Shown in pieces: positions 10,820 through 21,030 of a stretch of DNA of 64,000 bases. The position numbers were made by a program, and so were the translations under genes. Position 1 is the first letter of the stretch; each line of letters starts with the position of its first letter. The notes under the pieces were generated by a model, which saw nothing but the letters and a program-made list of their open reading frames with translations, searched no databases and was not told the DNA's origin. Location of the stretch: NCBI GenBank assembly GCA_030161315.1, contig BSQW01000001.1, positions 3,596,001 to 3,660,000 on the forward strand, in the 5' to 3' direction. Origin of the DNA: Eutrema japonicum. Lineage: Eukaryota; Streptophyta; Magnoliopsida; Brassicales; Brassicaceae.

Positions 10820-11239
10820 TAAGCCTCCTTGGCTATCTACGCCCCATCTTTTGGATCTGCAAGATCAGAACCATCATTTATGGAGAGAGACAATGATGAT
10901 AGATGGATTCTTGTTTTATGTGTTTCAAATGTAGAGTTGATGATTGGGATGTTTTTGAATACTGCATCAACGGAAACAGAAGTTATCCAATAGCGTTTTT
11001 TCAAGATTGTAATACTAAAAGTTCGTTAAACAATTGAATAAATTTTAAGATGTGTATTGATTTTTATTTAAACAGGAAAATGAAAAAACTTCGAAAAATA
11101 TATACATAGGAATCATGTTTTTAATAGACATACAAAGAAGAAACTTGAAATAAAAACATAGTCCCAAAGCTTTCCATTTTAATCCGAATTGGGCATAACT
11201 ACGCTGAAACAGATCAAGGAAGAAGACGGAGAGGATCCG

Positions 11240-12622
11240 ATGCGGAGAAGACTATGTTTGTCTGATCTAATCACCAAGCGCTGCATCGCGTCCCGACAGC
11301 ATTACCATACATCCCGTACTGTCAAATCCACAAAGAAAGCCAATAGCCATGAACCAATTCACAAGGTCACCAGGAAGCCATGGGAGGAGGTGCCGTTTCT
11401 CACCGATCTCAAAGATATCGAAGGCCCAGAGGAAGCTCTTTCTCTCTTCCACCATTACCAGCAGATGGGTTTCCGTCACGACTACCCATCTTACTCTTCT
11501 CTCATCTACAAGCTTGCCAGGTCTCGTAACTTCGACGCTGTCGATCAAGTTCTCCGCCTTGTCCGCTATCGAAACGTCCGGTGCAGAGAATCCCTCTTCA
11601 TGGCGTTGATTCAGCATTACGGGAAAGCCGGTTCGGTGGATAAAGCCGTCGATGTTTTCCACAAAATGACCTCCTTTGATTGTGTTCGTACGATTCAGTC
11701 TCTGAACACTCTCATCAACGTTCTGGTCGATAATAGTGAGTTGGAAAAGGCTAAAAGCTTTTTCGACGGAGCAAAGGATATGCGTTTGCGTCCGAATTCA
11801 GTCTCCTTCAATGTATTGATCAAAGGATTTCTTGATAGATGCGATTGGGAAGCTACCTGCAAGGTGTTTGATGAAATGCTTGAGATGGAAGTGCAACCGA
11901 CTGTCGTGACTTACAATAGCCTGATTGGATTCTTATGCCGGAATAACGATTTGGCTAAGGCGAAAAGCTTGCTTGAAGATATGATTCAGAAAAGGATACG
12001 CCCGAATCCTGTGACATTTGGGTTGTTAATGAAAGGTTTATGTTGTCAGGGAGAGTACAATGAAGCGAAGAAGTTGATGTTCGATATGGAGTATCGTGGA
12101 TGTAAACCAGGCCTTGTTAACTATGGGGTTTTGATGAGTGATCTTGGAAAGAGAGGGAAAGTCGATGAGGCAAAGCTTCTACTCGGCGAGATGAAGAAAA
12201 GGCGTATAAAACCAGATGTTGTGATCTATAACATTCTGGTAAACCATCTTTGTACTGAGGGTAGAGCCCCCGAGGCTTATAGAACGCTGACGGAAATGCA
12301 GATGAAAGGTTGTAAGCCAAATGCAGCTACATACCGTATGATGGTTGACGGGTTCTGTCGTATCGGGGATTTTGATTCAGGGCTGAATGTTTTGAATGCA
12401 ATGCTTGCGAGCAGACACTCTCCCACACCTGCAACGTTTGTATGTATGGTTGCTGGGCTGATAAAAGGCGATAACTTGGACCATGCTTGCTTTGTGTTAG
12501 AGGTGATGGGAAAGAAAAATCTAAGCTTTGGATCTGGTGCTTGGCAAAATCTACTTTGTGATCTCTGCATCAAGGATGGAAGAGCTTGTTGTGACGCTTT
12601 GTCAGAAGTGATTTCTACCTAG
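11240..12622 (+). CDS. P-type pentatricopeptide repeat (PPR) protein, probably organellar
   Basis: Single exon, 460 aa, starting at the ATG at 11240 (MRRRLCLSDL). The frame is open a little further upstream but without an ATG. The N-terminus is rich in Arg, Ser and Thr with few acids, as in mitochondrial or plastid presequences. From about residue 85 to the end there are roughly nine to ten 35-residue PPR units; examples are PTVVTYNSLIGFLCRNNDLA, RPNPVTFGLLMKGLCCQGEY and KPDVVIYNILVNHLCTEGRA. There is no E or DYW extension, so this is a P-class protein, normally involved in organellar RNA processing, stability or translation. Its position next to RAD51D and the dirigent gene, and its length, match the Arabidopsis locus At1g07740 as I recall it. 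The RNA target cannot be read from the sequence. Confidence 0.92.
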   Translation: MRRRLCLSDLITKRCIASRQHYHTSRTVKSTKKANSHEPIHKVTRKPWEEVPFLTDLKDIEGPEEALSLFHHYQQMGFRHDYPSYSSLIYKLARSRNFDAVDQVLRLVRYRNVRCRESLFMALIQHYGKAGSVDKAVDVFHKMTSFDCVRTIQSLNTLINVLVDNSELEKAKSFFDGAKDMRLRPNSVSFNVLIKGFLDRCDWEATCKVFDEMLEMEVQPTVVTYNSLIGFLCRNNDLAKAKSLLEDMIQKRIRPNPVTFGLLMKGLCCQGEYNEAKKLMFDMEYRGCKPGLVNYGVLMSDLGKRGKVDEAKLLLGEMKKRRIKPDVVIYNILVNHLCTEGRAPEAYRTLTEMQMKGCKPNAATYRMMVDGFCRIGDFDSGLNVLNAMLASRHSPTPATFVCMVAGLIKGDNLDHACFVLEVMGKKNLSFGSGAWQNLLCDLCIKDGRACCDALSEVIST

Positions 12623-13079
12623 GCCTAAAGGTGAGATTCTCACACTTCCTTTTTTTTTTAGAGTTAAAATGGAACAAGGTGATCAATTTGATTCTTTCTT
12701 GATTCAAGAAAGTTGTTTCAAGGGGAAAATTTGCAGGTTTGCCTTATTGAGCAGAGAGATCTGAAATGTTTAGTCTTTGGATAATTTACACAGTGGAACT
12801 TATAAATTGATACATTCAAGATTTTGTGGTGAAGTTATAGCTGAAGTTTTCTGGGTTTATTTTGTTTGTTTTGTTTCTTCTCTAAACCAAACCACCCATA
12901 TAATGGAAAAGTTGTCACCTACTCTGTTTCATCGGCCCCACCTTCTTCCATCAACAATCTGGCTTCATTTCATTTATAAATGCTCTTCCAGAATCAGCCT
13001 GTATAATCACACGGAAAGTAGAAACAATTCAACTCAAATTCAAATTAACATTCTTAGTCACTGATCCTTCTCCTTGTCA
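12623..13079 (+). promoter_or_regulatory. PPR-dirigent spacer with probable dirigent TATA box
   Basis: The 457-bp spacer contains TTTATAAATGC at about 12974-12984, about 100 bp before the dirigent ATG at 13080, a typical TATA distance. No other gene is seen. Confidence 0.45.
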
Positions 13080-14246
13080 ATGGCAGGCTGCAAGGTAGTC
13101 TTCCTCCTGGCTTTAGCTATCACGGTTACCTTTGTCTCAGCTGCTCGGCTTCTTGATGAAGAAGATATTGGGTTGGTCCCTTTGCCTACCACAAGTCCTG
13201 GTCCTTTACCAACGGCTGGTTCAGCTCCCTTCCCTGCTGCTAGTTCAGGTCCTGCAACTGGTATCACATCAGGTACAGGTCCAGCCTCAGGCGGTTCAGG
13301 TTCCTTGACTACTTTTACTGGCTCCGGACCTCTACCAACCACTGGTACTAGTCCTTTACCGGTTGCTAGTTCTGGTCCCCTGCCTACTACTGGCTCCGGT
13401 CCTCTACCAACCGCCGGTTCTGGTCCCTTACCGGGTGCTAGTTTGGGTCCCTTGCCTACTGCTGGTTCAGGGCCTTTGCCTACTGTTGGTTCAGGTAGCA
13501 CCGCCACCGGTATCGGCGCAGGTGCAGGGTCAGCGATTGGTGGTTCAGTTCCTGATCATACCGTGATTTTTTTCATGCATGATATATTAGGTGGGTCAAA
13601 TCCGACAGCCAGGGCTGTGACTGGAGTCGTTGCAAACGCAGCCCTCAGTGGCCAAATTCCATTTGCCAAACCCAATGGCGCAAACCTCCCTGTCAGTAAC
13701 GGCGTTCCAACAAACAATAACAACAACGGAATCCTTAACAATAACAACGTCCCGCTTCTGGTCGGGCTGGGCGGAACCACTTCCAACATTCTACAGAACA
13801 ACGGAAACAACCTCTTGAACGGTCTCCCCGTGGCTAATGGTGGTCAGCTCCCATCGGGTTCGTCTCTTCAGATGCTCATGTTCGGGACACTGACGGTGAT
13901 GGACAACGAACTAACCGAAGGGCAGGAACTTGGGTCCGGTCTGCTTGGTAAAGCCCAGGGATTCTACGTGGCCAGCGCCGTGGATGGAACGAGCCAGACT
14001 ATGGCTTTCACTGCTATGTTTGAGAGCGGTGGTTATGAAGATAGCATCAGTTTCTTCGGTGTACATAGAACGGCTGCATCTGAATCTCATCTTGGGGTCA
14101 TGGGTGGTACAGGGAAGTATGTGAATGCGAGAGGCTACGCCATTGTCAAGACTTTTACGGGTGGCACAGGGAACCAGCAGCAGCCGCAACAGTTCACAGA
14201 CGGGCTCGAGACTGTTGTGCAGTGCACCGTTTATCTTACATACTAA
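13080..14246 (+). CDS. Dirigent-domain protein, ESB1-like, with Pro/Gly-rich repeats
   Basis: Single exon, 388 aa, from ATG 13080. Residues 1-21 form a signal peptide (VVFLLALAITVTFVSA), so the protein is secreted. Residues about 35-145 form a low-complexity region of imperfect repeats such as SGPLPTAGSGPLP, ending in a Gly/Ala-rich patch. The dirigent domain starts at about residue 158 (HTVIFFMHDILGG) and ends at VVQCTVYLTY. It contains GTLTVMDNELTEG, GKAQGFYVASA and GGTGKYVNARGYA. An Asn-rich insertion (VPTNNNNNGILNNNN) sits within the domain. The layout resembles ESB1 and related dirigent proteins that organise lignin in the Casparian strip; a cell-wall lignification role is inferred from that. 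Gene order points to the At1g07730 ortholog. Confidence 0.92.
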   Translation: MAGCKVVFLLALAITVTFVSAARLLDEEDIGLVPLPTTSPGPLPTAGSAPFPAASSGPATGITSGTGPASGGSGSLTTFTGSGPLPTTGTSPLPVASSGPLPTTGSGPLPTAGSGPLPGASLGPLPTAGSGPLPTVGSGSTATGIGAGAGSAIGGSVPDHTVIFFMHDILGGSNPTARAVTGVVANAALSGQIPFAKPNGANLPVSNGVPTNNNNNGILNNNNVPLLVGLGGTTSNILQNNGNNLLNGLPVANGGQLPSGSSLQMLMFGTLTVMDNELTEGQELGSGLLGKAQGFYVASAVDGTSQTMAFTAMFESGGYEDSISFFGVHRTAASESHLGVMGGTGKYVNARGYAIVKTFTGGTGNQQQPQQFTDGLETVVQCTVYLTY

Positions 14247-14575
14247 GTGTGTTGTGTTCTTTGTCATCTTAATATGTAAGAAAACCTATTATTAGTTTGA
14301 CAAATAATCTCCTGTTAATTCCAAGTCGTACTCTTAATCTCCTGTAAGTTATAGTCTAAATTTAAAAACGAAAATCTTCTGAAGAGAGAGACATTTCCAA
14401 AATGGGATCAAAGAAATTAGAAAAAAGGAGAGAAAAAGACGGAAGAACAGCGTGTACATTTTGACCGAGTGGAACCGAACCAACGGCTCCAACAAGAAAA
14501 AAAAACAATCTTTAGAAAAGATTGCAAATAAATACCCCCACACCGTACGGCCCATTTTTCTTCAAGAAAGAAACA
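14247..14575. other. Dirigent-EXO70 spacer
   Basis: About 330 bp holding the dirigent 3' UTR and the EXO70 promoter and leader. AAATAAATACC at about 14526 lies 50 bp before the EXO70 ATG. No further gene. Confidence 0.4.
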
Positions 14576-16363
14576 ATGGTGCTTTTGAAACCTTCTTCCT
14601 TGTCAAAATCCTCTAAACTCCGCCCACAACAGGGCGGCTTCTCCGAGTCTGTGGAGGCAGCTGACGCTTTCATACGCCAATGGGTTTCTCCACATCTCTA
14701 CGATTCTTCTTCTTCTTCATCTTCTTCTTCTTCATGTAGCCTCTATTCGCTTTTCTCCGCCGAAAACCGTGGAGAAGGCAGACGCTTCCTCGACGTTCTC
14801 GGCAGGTTACACCACGCGATTCAGAGTGTGGTCTTGATGGATCCGGGCTCCGCTAAGCTTGCTCGAGCGCAGGAATTGATGCGGACAGCTATGAAGCATT
14901 TGGAGAAGGAGTTTTATCGGGTTTTGAAATCGAATCGACGGTTTTTGGATCCAGAATCCGTCTCCGGTTGGTCTTCGGGATCCTCTGACACCATCACAAC
15001 TTCGGCATCAAGTGGAAGCGCTTCGGATTCTGGATCGGATGGAGAGCTTGAATCTTCGGAAGGAGGAGGAGATGCTGATGCTATTTTGGATTTGAAGATG
15101 ATAGCGGATTGCATGATCTCCTCTGGTTACGAGAAAGATTGTGTTATGATTTATAAGAAACTTAGAAGAAAGATCATCGTCGACGCTTTGTCTCAGCTAG
15201 GGTTCGAGAAATTAAATTCTGCGCAGATGCAGAAACTGGAATGGGAGATTCTGGAAAAGAAGATCAAAAGTTGGATGCGGGTTGCCAAAGTAGCAATCAC
15301 CACTCTGTTTAACGGAGAACGGATCCTTTGCGATCGCATTTTCTCCTCCTCCTCCTCCGTCTCCGCCGCCGAGTCTTCATTCGCGGAGATTACGCTACAA
15401 AGTGCGTTAAACCTCTTCATCTTCCCGATAACCGTGGCAAAATGTAGAAAAACCGCAGAGAAAATCTTCCCTACGCTTGACGTTTACCAGACGATCTTGC
15501 ACCTGATTCCCAAAATCGAGCAGATTTTCAGCTACGATTCAACCGCTTCCGTTCGATCGCAGGCGGCTGAATCTCTAGAAAAACTCGGCGAATCCGTGAA
15601 TGCTATGATGACTGAATTCCAATCGTCGATTACAAAAGAGTCTTCGAAATCGCCGATTCCTGGTGGCGGAGTGCATCAGCTCACGAGGTATGTCATGAAC
15701 TTCATCGTTTTCCTAGCAGACTACAGCGACTCGCTCACCGCCATTCTCAAGGACACGGAGTCGTCGTTACCTTTACCGGAGGATTACTTTAGCAGCGGCA
15801 ACAACAAGGACGAAGAAAACCCCGGAAACGCTGGTTCTCCGATGGCGGCGAGGCTCGCGTGGTTGATACTCGTCTTGCTCTGCAAAATCGACGGGAAATC
15901 TCGGCTCTACAGCGACTCGGCTCTCTCGTACCTCTTCCTGGCCAACAACCTCCGTTACATCCTGATCAAGGTCCGTACATCGAACCTCAGGGTCGTACTG
16001 GGAGACGATTGGGTGGCCAATCACGAGGTCAAGGTGACTCAGTACCTCGAGAAATACGAGAAGCTGGCGTGGGGAGATGTGATAACATCACTCACCAGAG
16101 ATTCAACGGCGGAGGAGTCTCTGCGGCGGTTCAACGATGCGTTTGTGGACGCCTATAAGAAGCACAAGACATGGGTCGTACCCGACCCGAAATTGAGAGA
16201 CGAAATCAAAGCCTCCATAGCGAAAAAGCTCATGCCCGGGTATACGGGTTTCTATAAGAGGTATCCGGTCGGGTCAAGTGAGATTGTCAGATTTACCCCT
16301 GAAGATCTCAATAATTACATATCCGACCTATATATTGGCCTAGGAAGATCTGCGTCCATATAA
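14576..16363 (+). CDS. EXO70H6: Exocyst subunit EXO70, H clade
   Basis: Single exon, 595 aa, from ATG 14576. The absence of introns is typical of most plant EXO70 genes. The N-terminal part has a long Ser run (residues about 43-55) and a Ser/Asp/Glu-rich acidic linker around residue 140-175. The EXO70 fold follows: DLKMIADCMISSGYEKDCVMIY, then GERILCDRIF, PITVAKCRKTAEKIFPTLDVY, GGGVHQLTRYVMNFIVFLADY and a C-terminal stretch from LFLANNLRYI to RFTPEDLNNYISDLYIGLG. EXO70 binds phosphoinositides and helps the exocyst tether secretory vesicles at the plasma membrane. The H clade is expanded in plants and tied to defence and specialised secretion. Assignment to H6 rests on gene order (At1g07725); H5 is the closest alternative. 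Confidence 0.9.
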   Translation: MVLLKPSSLSKSSKLRPQQGGFSESVEAADAFIRQWVSPHLYDSSSSSSSSSSCSLYSLFSAENRGEGRRFLDVLGRLHHAIQSVVLMDPGSAKLARAQELMRTAMKHLEKEFYRVLKSNRRFLDPESVSGWSSGSSDTITTSASSGSASDSGSDGELESSEGGGDADAILDLKMIADCMISSGYEKDCVMIYKKLRRKIIVDALSQLGFEKLNSAQMQKLEWEILEKKIKSWMRVAKVAITTLFNGERILCDRIFSSSSSVSAAESSFAEITLQSALNLFIFPITVAKCRKTAEKIFPTLDVYQTILHLIPKIEQIFSYDSTASVRSQAAESLEKLGESVNAMMTEFQSSITKESSKSPIPGGGVHQLTRYVMNFIVFLADYSDSLTAILKDTESSLPLPEDYFSSGNNKDEENPGNAGSPMAARLAWLILVLLCKIDGKSRLYSDSALSYLFLANNLRYILIKVRTSNLRVVLGDDWVANHEVKVTQYLEKYEKLAWGDVITSLTRDSTAEESLRRFNDAFVDAYKKHKTWVVPDPKLRDEIKASIAKKLMPGYTGFYKRYPVGSSEIVRFTPEDLNNYISDLYIGLGRSASI

Positions 16364-16378
16364 ATTTAAAAATGCTTA

Positions 16379-17459
16379 TTTAATTCTTCAACTATTTGAT
16401 TGACAGATTAATTTTTCAACCATATGCAAAACAAATCCCCAAATATGAATTAATATTACAAAATCAGATTTCAATATTGTCAACGTCAAAAAGTAAACAA
16501 TGAATCGCTAAGTTTAATCATGAAACTTGTTTTATATCATCTTCATCTCAAATATTTTTTTCCCAAATCGATTTTTCTCTAAATTGAAACCCATTACCTT
16601 AAATATATCCCCCCCTACCCCTAAATTGATTTCGAATACAGAAGCTTCGAGTGTCGATTTTTGTTGGAAAATTAGAAAATTACAAACGCAAATTTTTTTA
16701 TGTCAAAGTAGTAGATTCGGGTGGCTTGAACGAATTTTGTGTGTGGTGTCTTACAAAACATGGAGAGTGTTGGGGCAGAGTAGGTGAAAGTGCTTGTGAT
16801 GTACAAATGTTTGCCTTCAGAACATACCGGTTTCACCTTGCTCTTCTTCGGAGTATTCAAACTGTCGGTGGCATCTTCGACAAACCAATGGATTATGAAG
16901 CTTACCCGACTTCGATTGGGACACTTACAACAACAGACGATTCTACGACCTTAAGCCTTATTAGTTATGTTCTTTGACTGAATCGGGACATGGAATCTAT
17001 TTTTTTGAAGTTAAGGGTTCTTTTTGTAAGTTTGTAATCCATCTTCACTATTCCAACATCTAAATCACACATTTTTATTTTTCAATTTTCTTTTATTTTT
17101 TCGAGAAAAAAACCTAAGGATAATCTATGTCGAGTTCGAGAGAATTTTGTTGTTTAATGTTTACATTAATTTAGGGTTTAATGTTTGATTTAGAAAAATC
17201 GATTTAGAAAGATAGATTTACGCTTTTGGGTTTTGAATTGGAGAAGAATTGATTAAGGGTTTTTGATTTGGGAAAAAAGATTTGGGATGAAGATGATATA
17301 AAGCGAGCTCCATAAAAACATAACGGCTCACTGTTTAATTTATAACATTGACAATATTAAGGTCTAATTTTGCAAAGCTAACTCATATTTGGGGATTTGT
17401 TTTCTACGTACGATAGTTGGAGAATAATTCTGCAAATTTTAAATAGTTGAGAAATTAAA
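16379..17459. mobile_element. Long-TIR DNA element (MULE-like), about 1.08 kb
   Basis: The two ends are inverted copies of each other over about 200 bp (16379-16590 against 17255-17459). Both begin TTTAATTTCTCAACTATTT-like and share CAAATCCCCAAATATGA, a CAATATTGTCAA block and a TCATCTTCATCYCAAAT block. Long TIRs are typical of Mutator-like elements. No 9-bp target duplication is evident at the ends I chose. The interior contains an open frame (16651-16977, 108 codons) with no family motif that I recognise, possibly a captured host fragment. Confidence 0.7.
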
Positions 17460-18829
17460 AGATCATTTTCCAGTATTCGGATCCGGACATTTCAAATTGT
17501 CAAGCCGGTTCTGGGCTTAAAAGCCCATGGCTTCCTTCATATTGTAATCAAATAAATTAAAAGCCACATTCTCTCTTTTTTCTTTGTCAGATGGTCTTGG
17601 TTTCATCCTTAAATGACTAAATTGGACCTTCGAATGTCCCGATAGAGTTTTTTTTTTTTCACTTTTTCTTTTCTACCAACATCTTTTTTTTTTTTGACAA
17701 AAGATTTTCAAATTAAAATGCAAATAAAGTAATACATAGATATGACTTTGAGGTCATATAGTTTGTTAAAGTTTAAGAAAGTTGCTAAGAGAAGTGGAAA
17801 CAAACATACAGTTAAGTAGATGCTAAAAGAAAATAAGCGTTTCTAGTGTTAAAATCTTAAATCAAAAATTTAAAATTATATAGTAATTCTCTATAAATTT
17901 TTTCTTAAAATAATAATTTCTCACATTGATGATAATTTATATTTCTCTGGTATATTTCCAAAAATGTTCTAAAATGAAATTAAAAACAAAGTTGTAAATT
18001 TGTTTTAGGTCTCCCAGAATGTTCAAACCGATCATGCAACGAATGAAAAACTGTATCTCTTAAACAATGAGTTCTGTGAATCCATATATTCTGGAAAAAA
18101 AAAGGTCGATACTTTAGTTGGACGGAAGTAATATGTTTTCATGCTATCTCTAGTTTAACGATCCTTTTGGTTAGTCCATCATGACATATCCGAGTAACAT
18201 CGAAATTCTTAAAATCTAGGAAAGTTTTCTGAAAACTCGCTTCGAGTAAAATCCTTCATAACCTCCATTTTTCATAAACACGTTTTATAAAAGTTTGTAA
18301 GTAATTAATTGCTTCGTTACTTCTTTGCCATTTTAATAAGCAAACTGTCATAAACAATGTTATTATTTCATTTACAAAGTAACGGAATGCAAGGGAACAA
18401 CAAAAAAAGGATAAGCAAAATTGATTTTAGTAAAAATTGGTGAATAAATTACTGAGTTCAAAATAAATTAATGTTGTTAGATGACCGACAAAATTTTATG
18501 GCTCGTTGCTAAAAATGTCCATGATTCGCCGCAGCCATAGTGTTACTCTAAAAAATTAAATAGAATTGTGGTTGGAAGTTATAAGTTGTTGAATAAGTCT
18601 TTAAAGATGTATATATTTTAGTATTCCGTATGCAAACATGGGAGAGGTATACCAGTTTGTTTTAGATGTATCTGCCGTATTCATAATTTTTTTTTTAGTC
18701 ATAAATTTTTCAGTTAAGACGTCGTTGTAAAAACTGACTCAATTCATAGTTATCGGAGATGTACCATCTTTAGAGAAACCATAATCTGTACGTCTTCTTT
18801 GTTCATGCTTTGACTCAATTTACAGTCTC
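17460..18829. other. Intergenic, no gene seen
   Basis: AT-rich DNA downstream of the TIR element. No ORF with domain features, no clear repeat and no RNA gene were recognised. Confidence 0.35.
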
Positions 18830-19049
18830 AAACCAAGTTGTTGGTGGTCGGGTGGTTCCCTTCCTATTGTGAGTGCCGGTCATGCTGGTCTAGGCCAGTG
18901 ATCGATTGCGGGAGCAGAATTATCAGGACAAACACTTGGTCAAGTGAGACATTATAAGTGGGCTGTATCACTCCCACCCGAGAAATTAGCATGAACCCGT
19001 TTAGGCTTGGGATTACTTCTAGGGGACGAAAGACATAAAAAAAAAAAAA
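18830..19049 (+). mobile_element. SINE with poly(A) tail and 13-bp target duplication
   Basis: About 220 bp beginning AAACCAAGTTGTTGGTGGTC, with a GTCGGGTGGTTCCC box-A-like motif near its 5' end, a degraded box B region and a run of about 15 A at 19036-19051. It is flanked by the direct repeat AATTTACAGTCTC (18817-18829 and 19050-19062). Head, tail and TSD together mark a tRNA-derived SINE inserted by LINE machinery. Confidence 0.85.
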
Positions 19050-19062
19050 AATTTACAGTCTC

Positions 19063-20411
19063 TTCTTACTTAGTTACTTCATTGGGTTCTACTACGTTTT
19101 TTATTTATTTCTTTCGTTTTTTATTTAATTTCTTTTTAAAATTATTAAATTTGTTTTCTAAAATAAAATAAATCAAATTTAAAAAATAGAAGATGGCAAA
19201 ATTGGGTTTCCATAAGATAAATTTTGTAAAATACACAGATTTAATAGTTTAAGTAATAAAAAAGTGATTAATAGTTTGAGTATTAAAAACAAAACGGATA
19301 ATAGGCTGTGTATTTTTTGGTGAACCAAAATAGTTTGTGTATTTTTCTTCCAAATTTTATATAATTCATGTATTTTTAAAGTTTTTTCCCTTAGTAATTC
19401 AATTTTGTTTTGAAGCTAAAATTTTAATTCATGTGTGCTCAATCGTTTAGTTTGGGCAACATGGAGTATAAAGAGAAATAATCAGTAAGACACAATTAAT
19501 GAAAGAGACATGATGTGATATATAATTCAACTAATCACTAACAATAATTGTGAACAAGTTTTTCATCCGTCCATACAATCGAATTGACAGTTTTGGTTTC
19601 TTTTGATAACCTCAAGAAAAATCAAACATATAAATGAGAATGAAATGACCTGTAAACCAACCACACCGGCAAACATTAACTCCTTCACTATTAGTTAATA
19701 ACTTCTAACTAGACTGCTCTCACAAAAGTAAACGCGTGATCGCCATTGACAATATGCTCTAGCTAGTTAACTCTTAGAAAGAAAGAAAAAAACAGTTTCC
19801 TCTACTATTGGTTTGATCATATATTAATTCTACTCAAAGACAAAAAAAAAACAGTTTCCTCTACTAGCACTTTTATTCGTAAACAAAAACTTTTAACATA
19901 TCATGAATGTCTATCATACTTGTTAGATATTTTTTAAAAAAATCAGCAAGACTTTATCTATATGAAATAACCTTCCTTACGTACTTGCATGATTAAAAGA
20001 AGAGAAAAAAGGAAATGACGTATAGGTACACGCAGATGGTGTGAGTGAGCGTTGATGATGATGGCTTTGTAGTAAAAGAGAGACGTTATTATGTTGGTGG
20101 CGGTTGAGATGAGCTTATCACAACACTCTCACTTATATCCAAAAAGTTCATAATTTCCTAAACCTATATTTGCTTCTTCATACTCACAGCTCACCAAATC
20201 TTTATTGCTCTTTCATCTACTATCACACCTAAATCTAACTTAGAGCTTATGAATCCTATCTAACATTCATGAATATCTCAATCAAACAATTAGTTTGGAT
20301 ACTTACTATATTTACTTTTGGCTTTTTTAAACGGATAATTTTAGTTTTAACGGTATCAACTGAAAGTGAAAAAAACTAGTTATCGGAAAATTTTCGGGTT
20401 TTCTAGTTACA
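19063..20411. other. Intergenic, no gene seen
   Basis: AT-rich. A short direct repeat (AACAGTTTCCTCTACTA, at about 19791 and 19850) is the only structure noted. No coding or RNA gene is supported. Confidence 0.35.
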
Positions 20412-20427
20412 AAAGTTAAACCTTTTG

Positions 20428-20667
20428 TCCGAGGCTTTGTGGTCGAGTGGTTGGGGACGGGACCGGGTTGCCACCTCACCCCGGGTTCGATCCTTCTGCT
20501 GCGCGAAACTAAAACACAATTCTCTTGGACACCCACACGGATATGGGCCCATTGCTTACGGCCCATTTGAAAACCCGGGAAGGGGCCTATCCGTGGGTTG
20601 CCTTTCCCCCAGGGATTAGTCTGGGCCCCTCCATAGGCCTGGGATTTACCCTGAGTTACCAAAAAAA
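20428..20667 (+). mobile_element. tRNA-derived SINE with intact A and B boxes and 16-bp target duplication
   Basis: A GC-rich island of about 240 bp in AT-rich DNA. Box A is TGGTCGAGTGGTTGGGG and box B is GGGTTCGATCC, as in a tRNA gene promoter. The body is rich in GGGCCC-type sequence and ends in a poly(A) of about 10. Flanking direct repeats AAAGTTAAACCTTTTG occur at 20412-20427 and 20668-20683 and are identical, so insertion looks fairly recent. Transcription would be by RNA polymerase III from the internal boxes. Confidence 0.92.
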
Positions 20668-20796
20668 AAAGTTAAACCTTTTGCCGATTTTCATTTTTTA
20701 AAATGTAAAATAAAATTGTCACAGAAAAGTATAATACGACGTCGACGGCTTGAAAAGTCACAACGTACCAAAAATTGGCTCGTGTATTCAAATTTA

Positions 20797-21030
20797 ATAC
20801 TCCCTCTGTTTTTGTATATAAGGAGTTTTAGATAATTTGTTTTGTTTTTTTTATAAGAGGTTTTCTCATTTTTTTGTCTAGGAACTATCATGAAACATTA
20901 ATAATGAACATAAATAATGTAAACAGACCAATAAACAATTCATTTTTAACAGCAGCATTTAATGTTTCAAGTAAAAAAAAATATTTTTTTTAATTCACGT
21001 GCTTTTAGGAAAAACCCCTTATAAAAAAAA
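20797..21030. mobile_element. Probable Stowaway-like MITE remnant
   Basis: The left end TACTCCCTCTGTTTTTGTAT followed by ATAAGGAGTTTTAG has the look of a Stowaway/mariner MITE terminus. The right side carries only a degenerate inverted counterpart (AAACCCCTTATAAAAAA near 21013). The outer end is not recognisable. Confidence 0.4.

Noticed and set aside
13058..13507. 149-codon minus-strand open frame rich in GKGPEP repeats
   Set aside because: It is the antisense of the SGPLPT repeats of the dirigent gene; repeats with a 3n period open all frames. No independent signal.
13911..14267. 118-codon minus-strand frame opposite the dirigent domain
   Set aside because: Antisense shadow of a strongly supported coding sequence.
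16651..16977. 108-codon open frame inside the long-TIR element
   Set aside because: No recognised domain and no splice or start context; listed only as part of the element.
20428..20520. tRNA gene
   Set aside because: A and B boxes are present, but the rest does not fold as a tRNA and is followed by a SINE body, poly(A) and a TSD.
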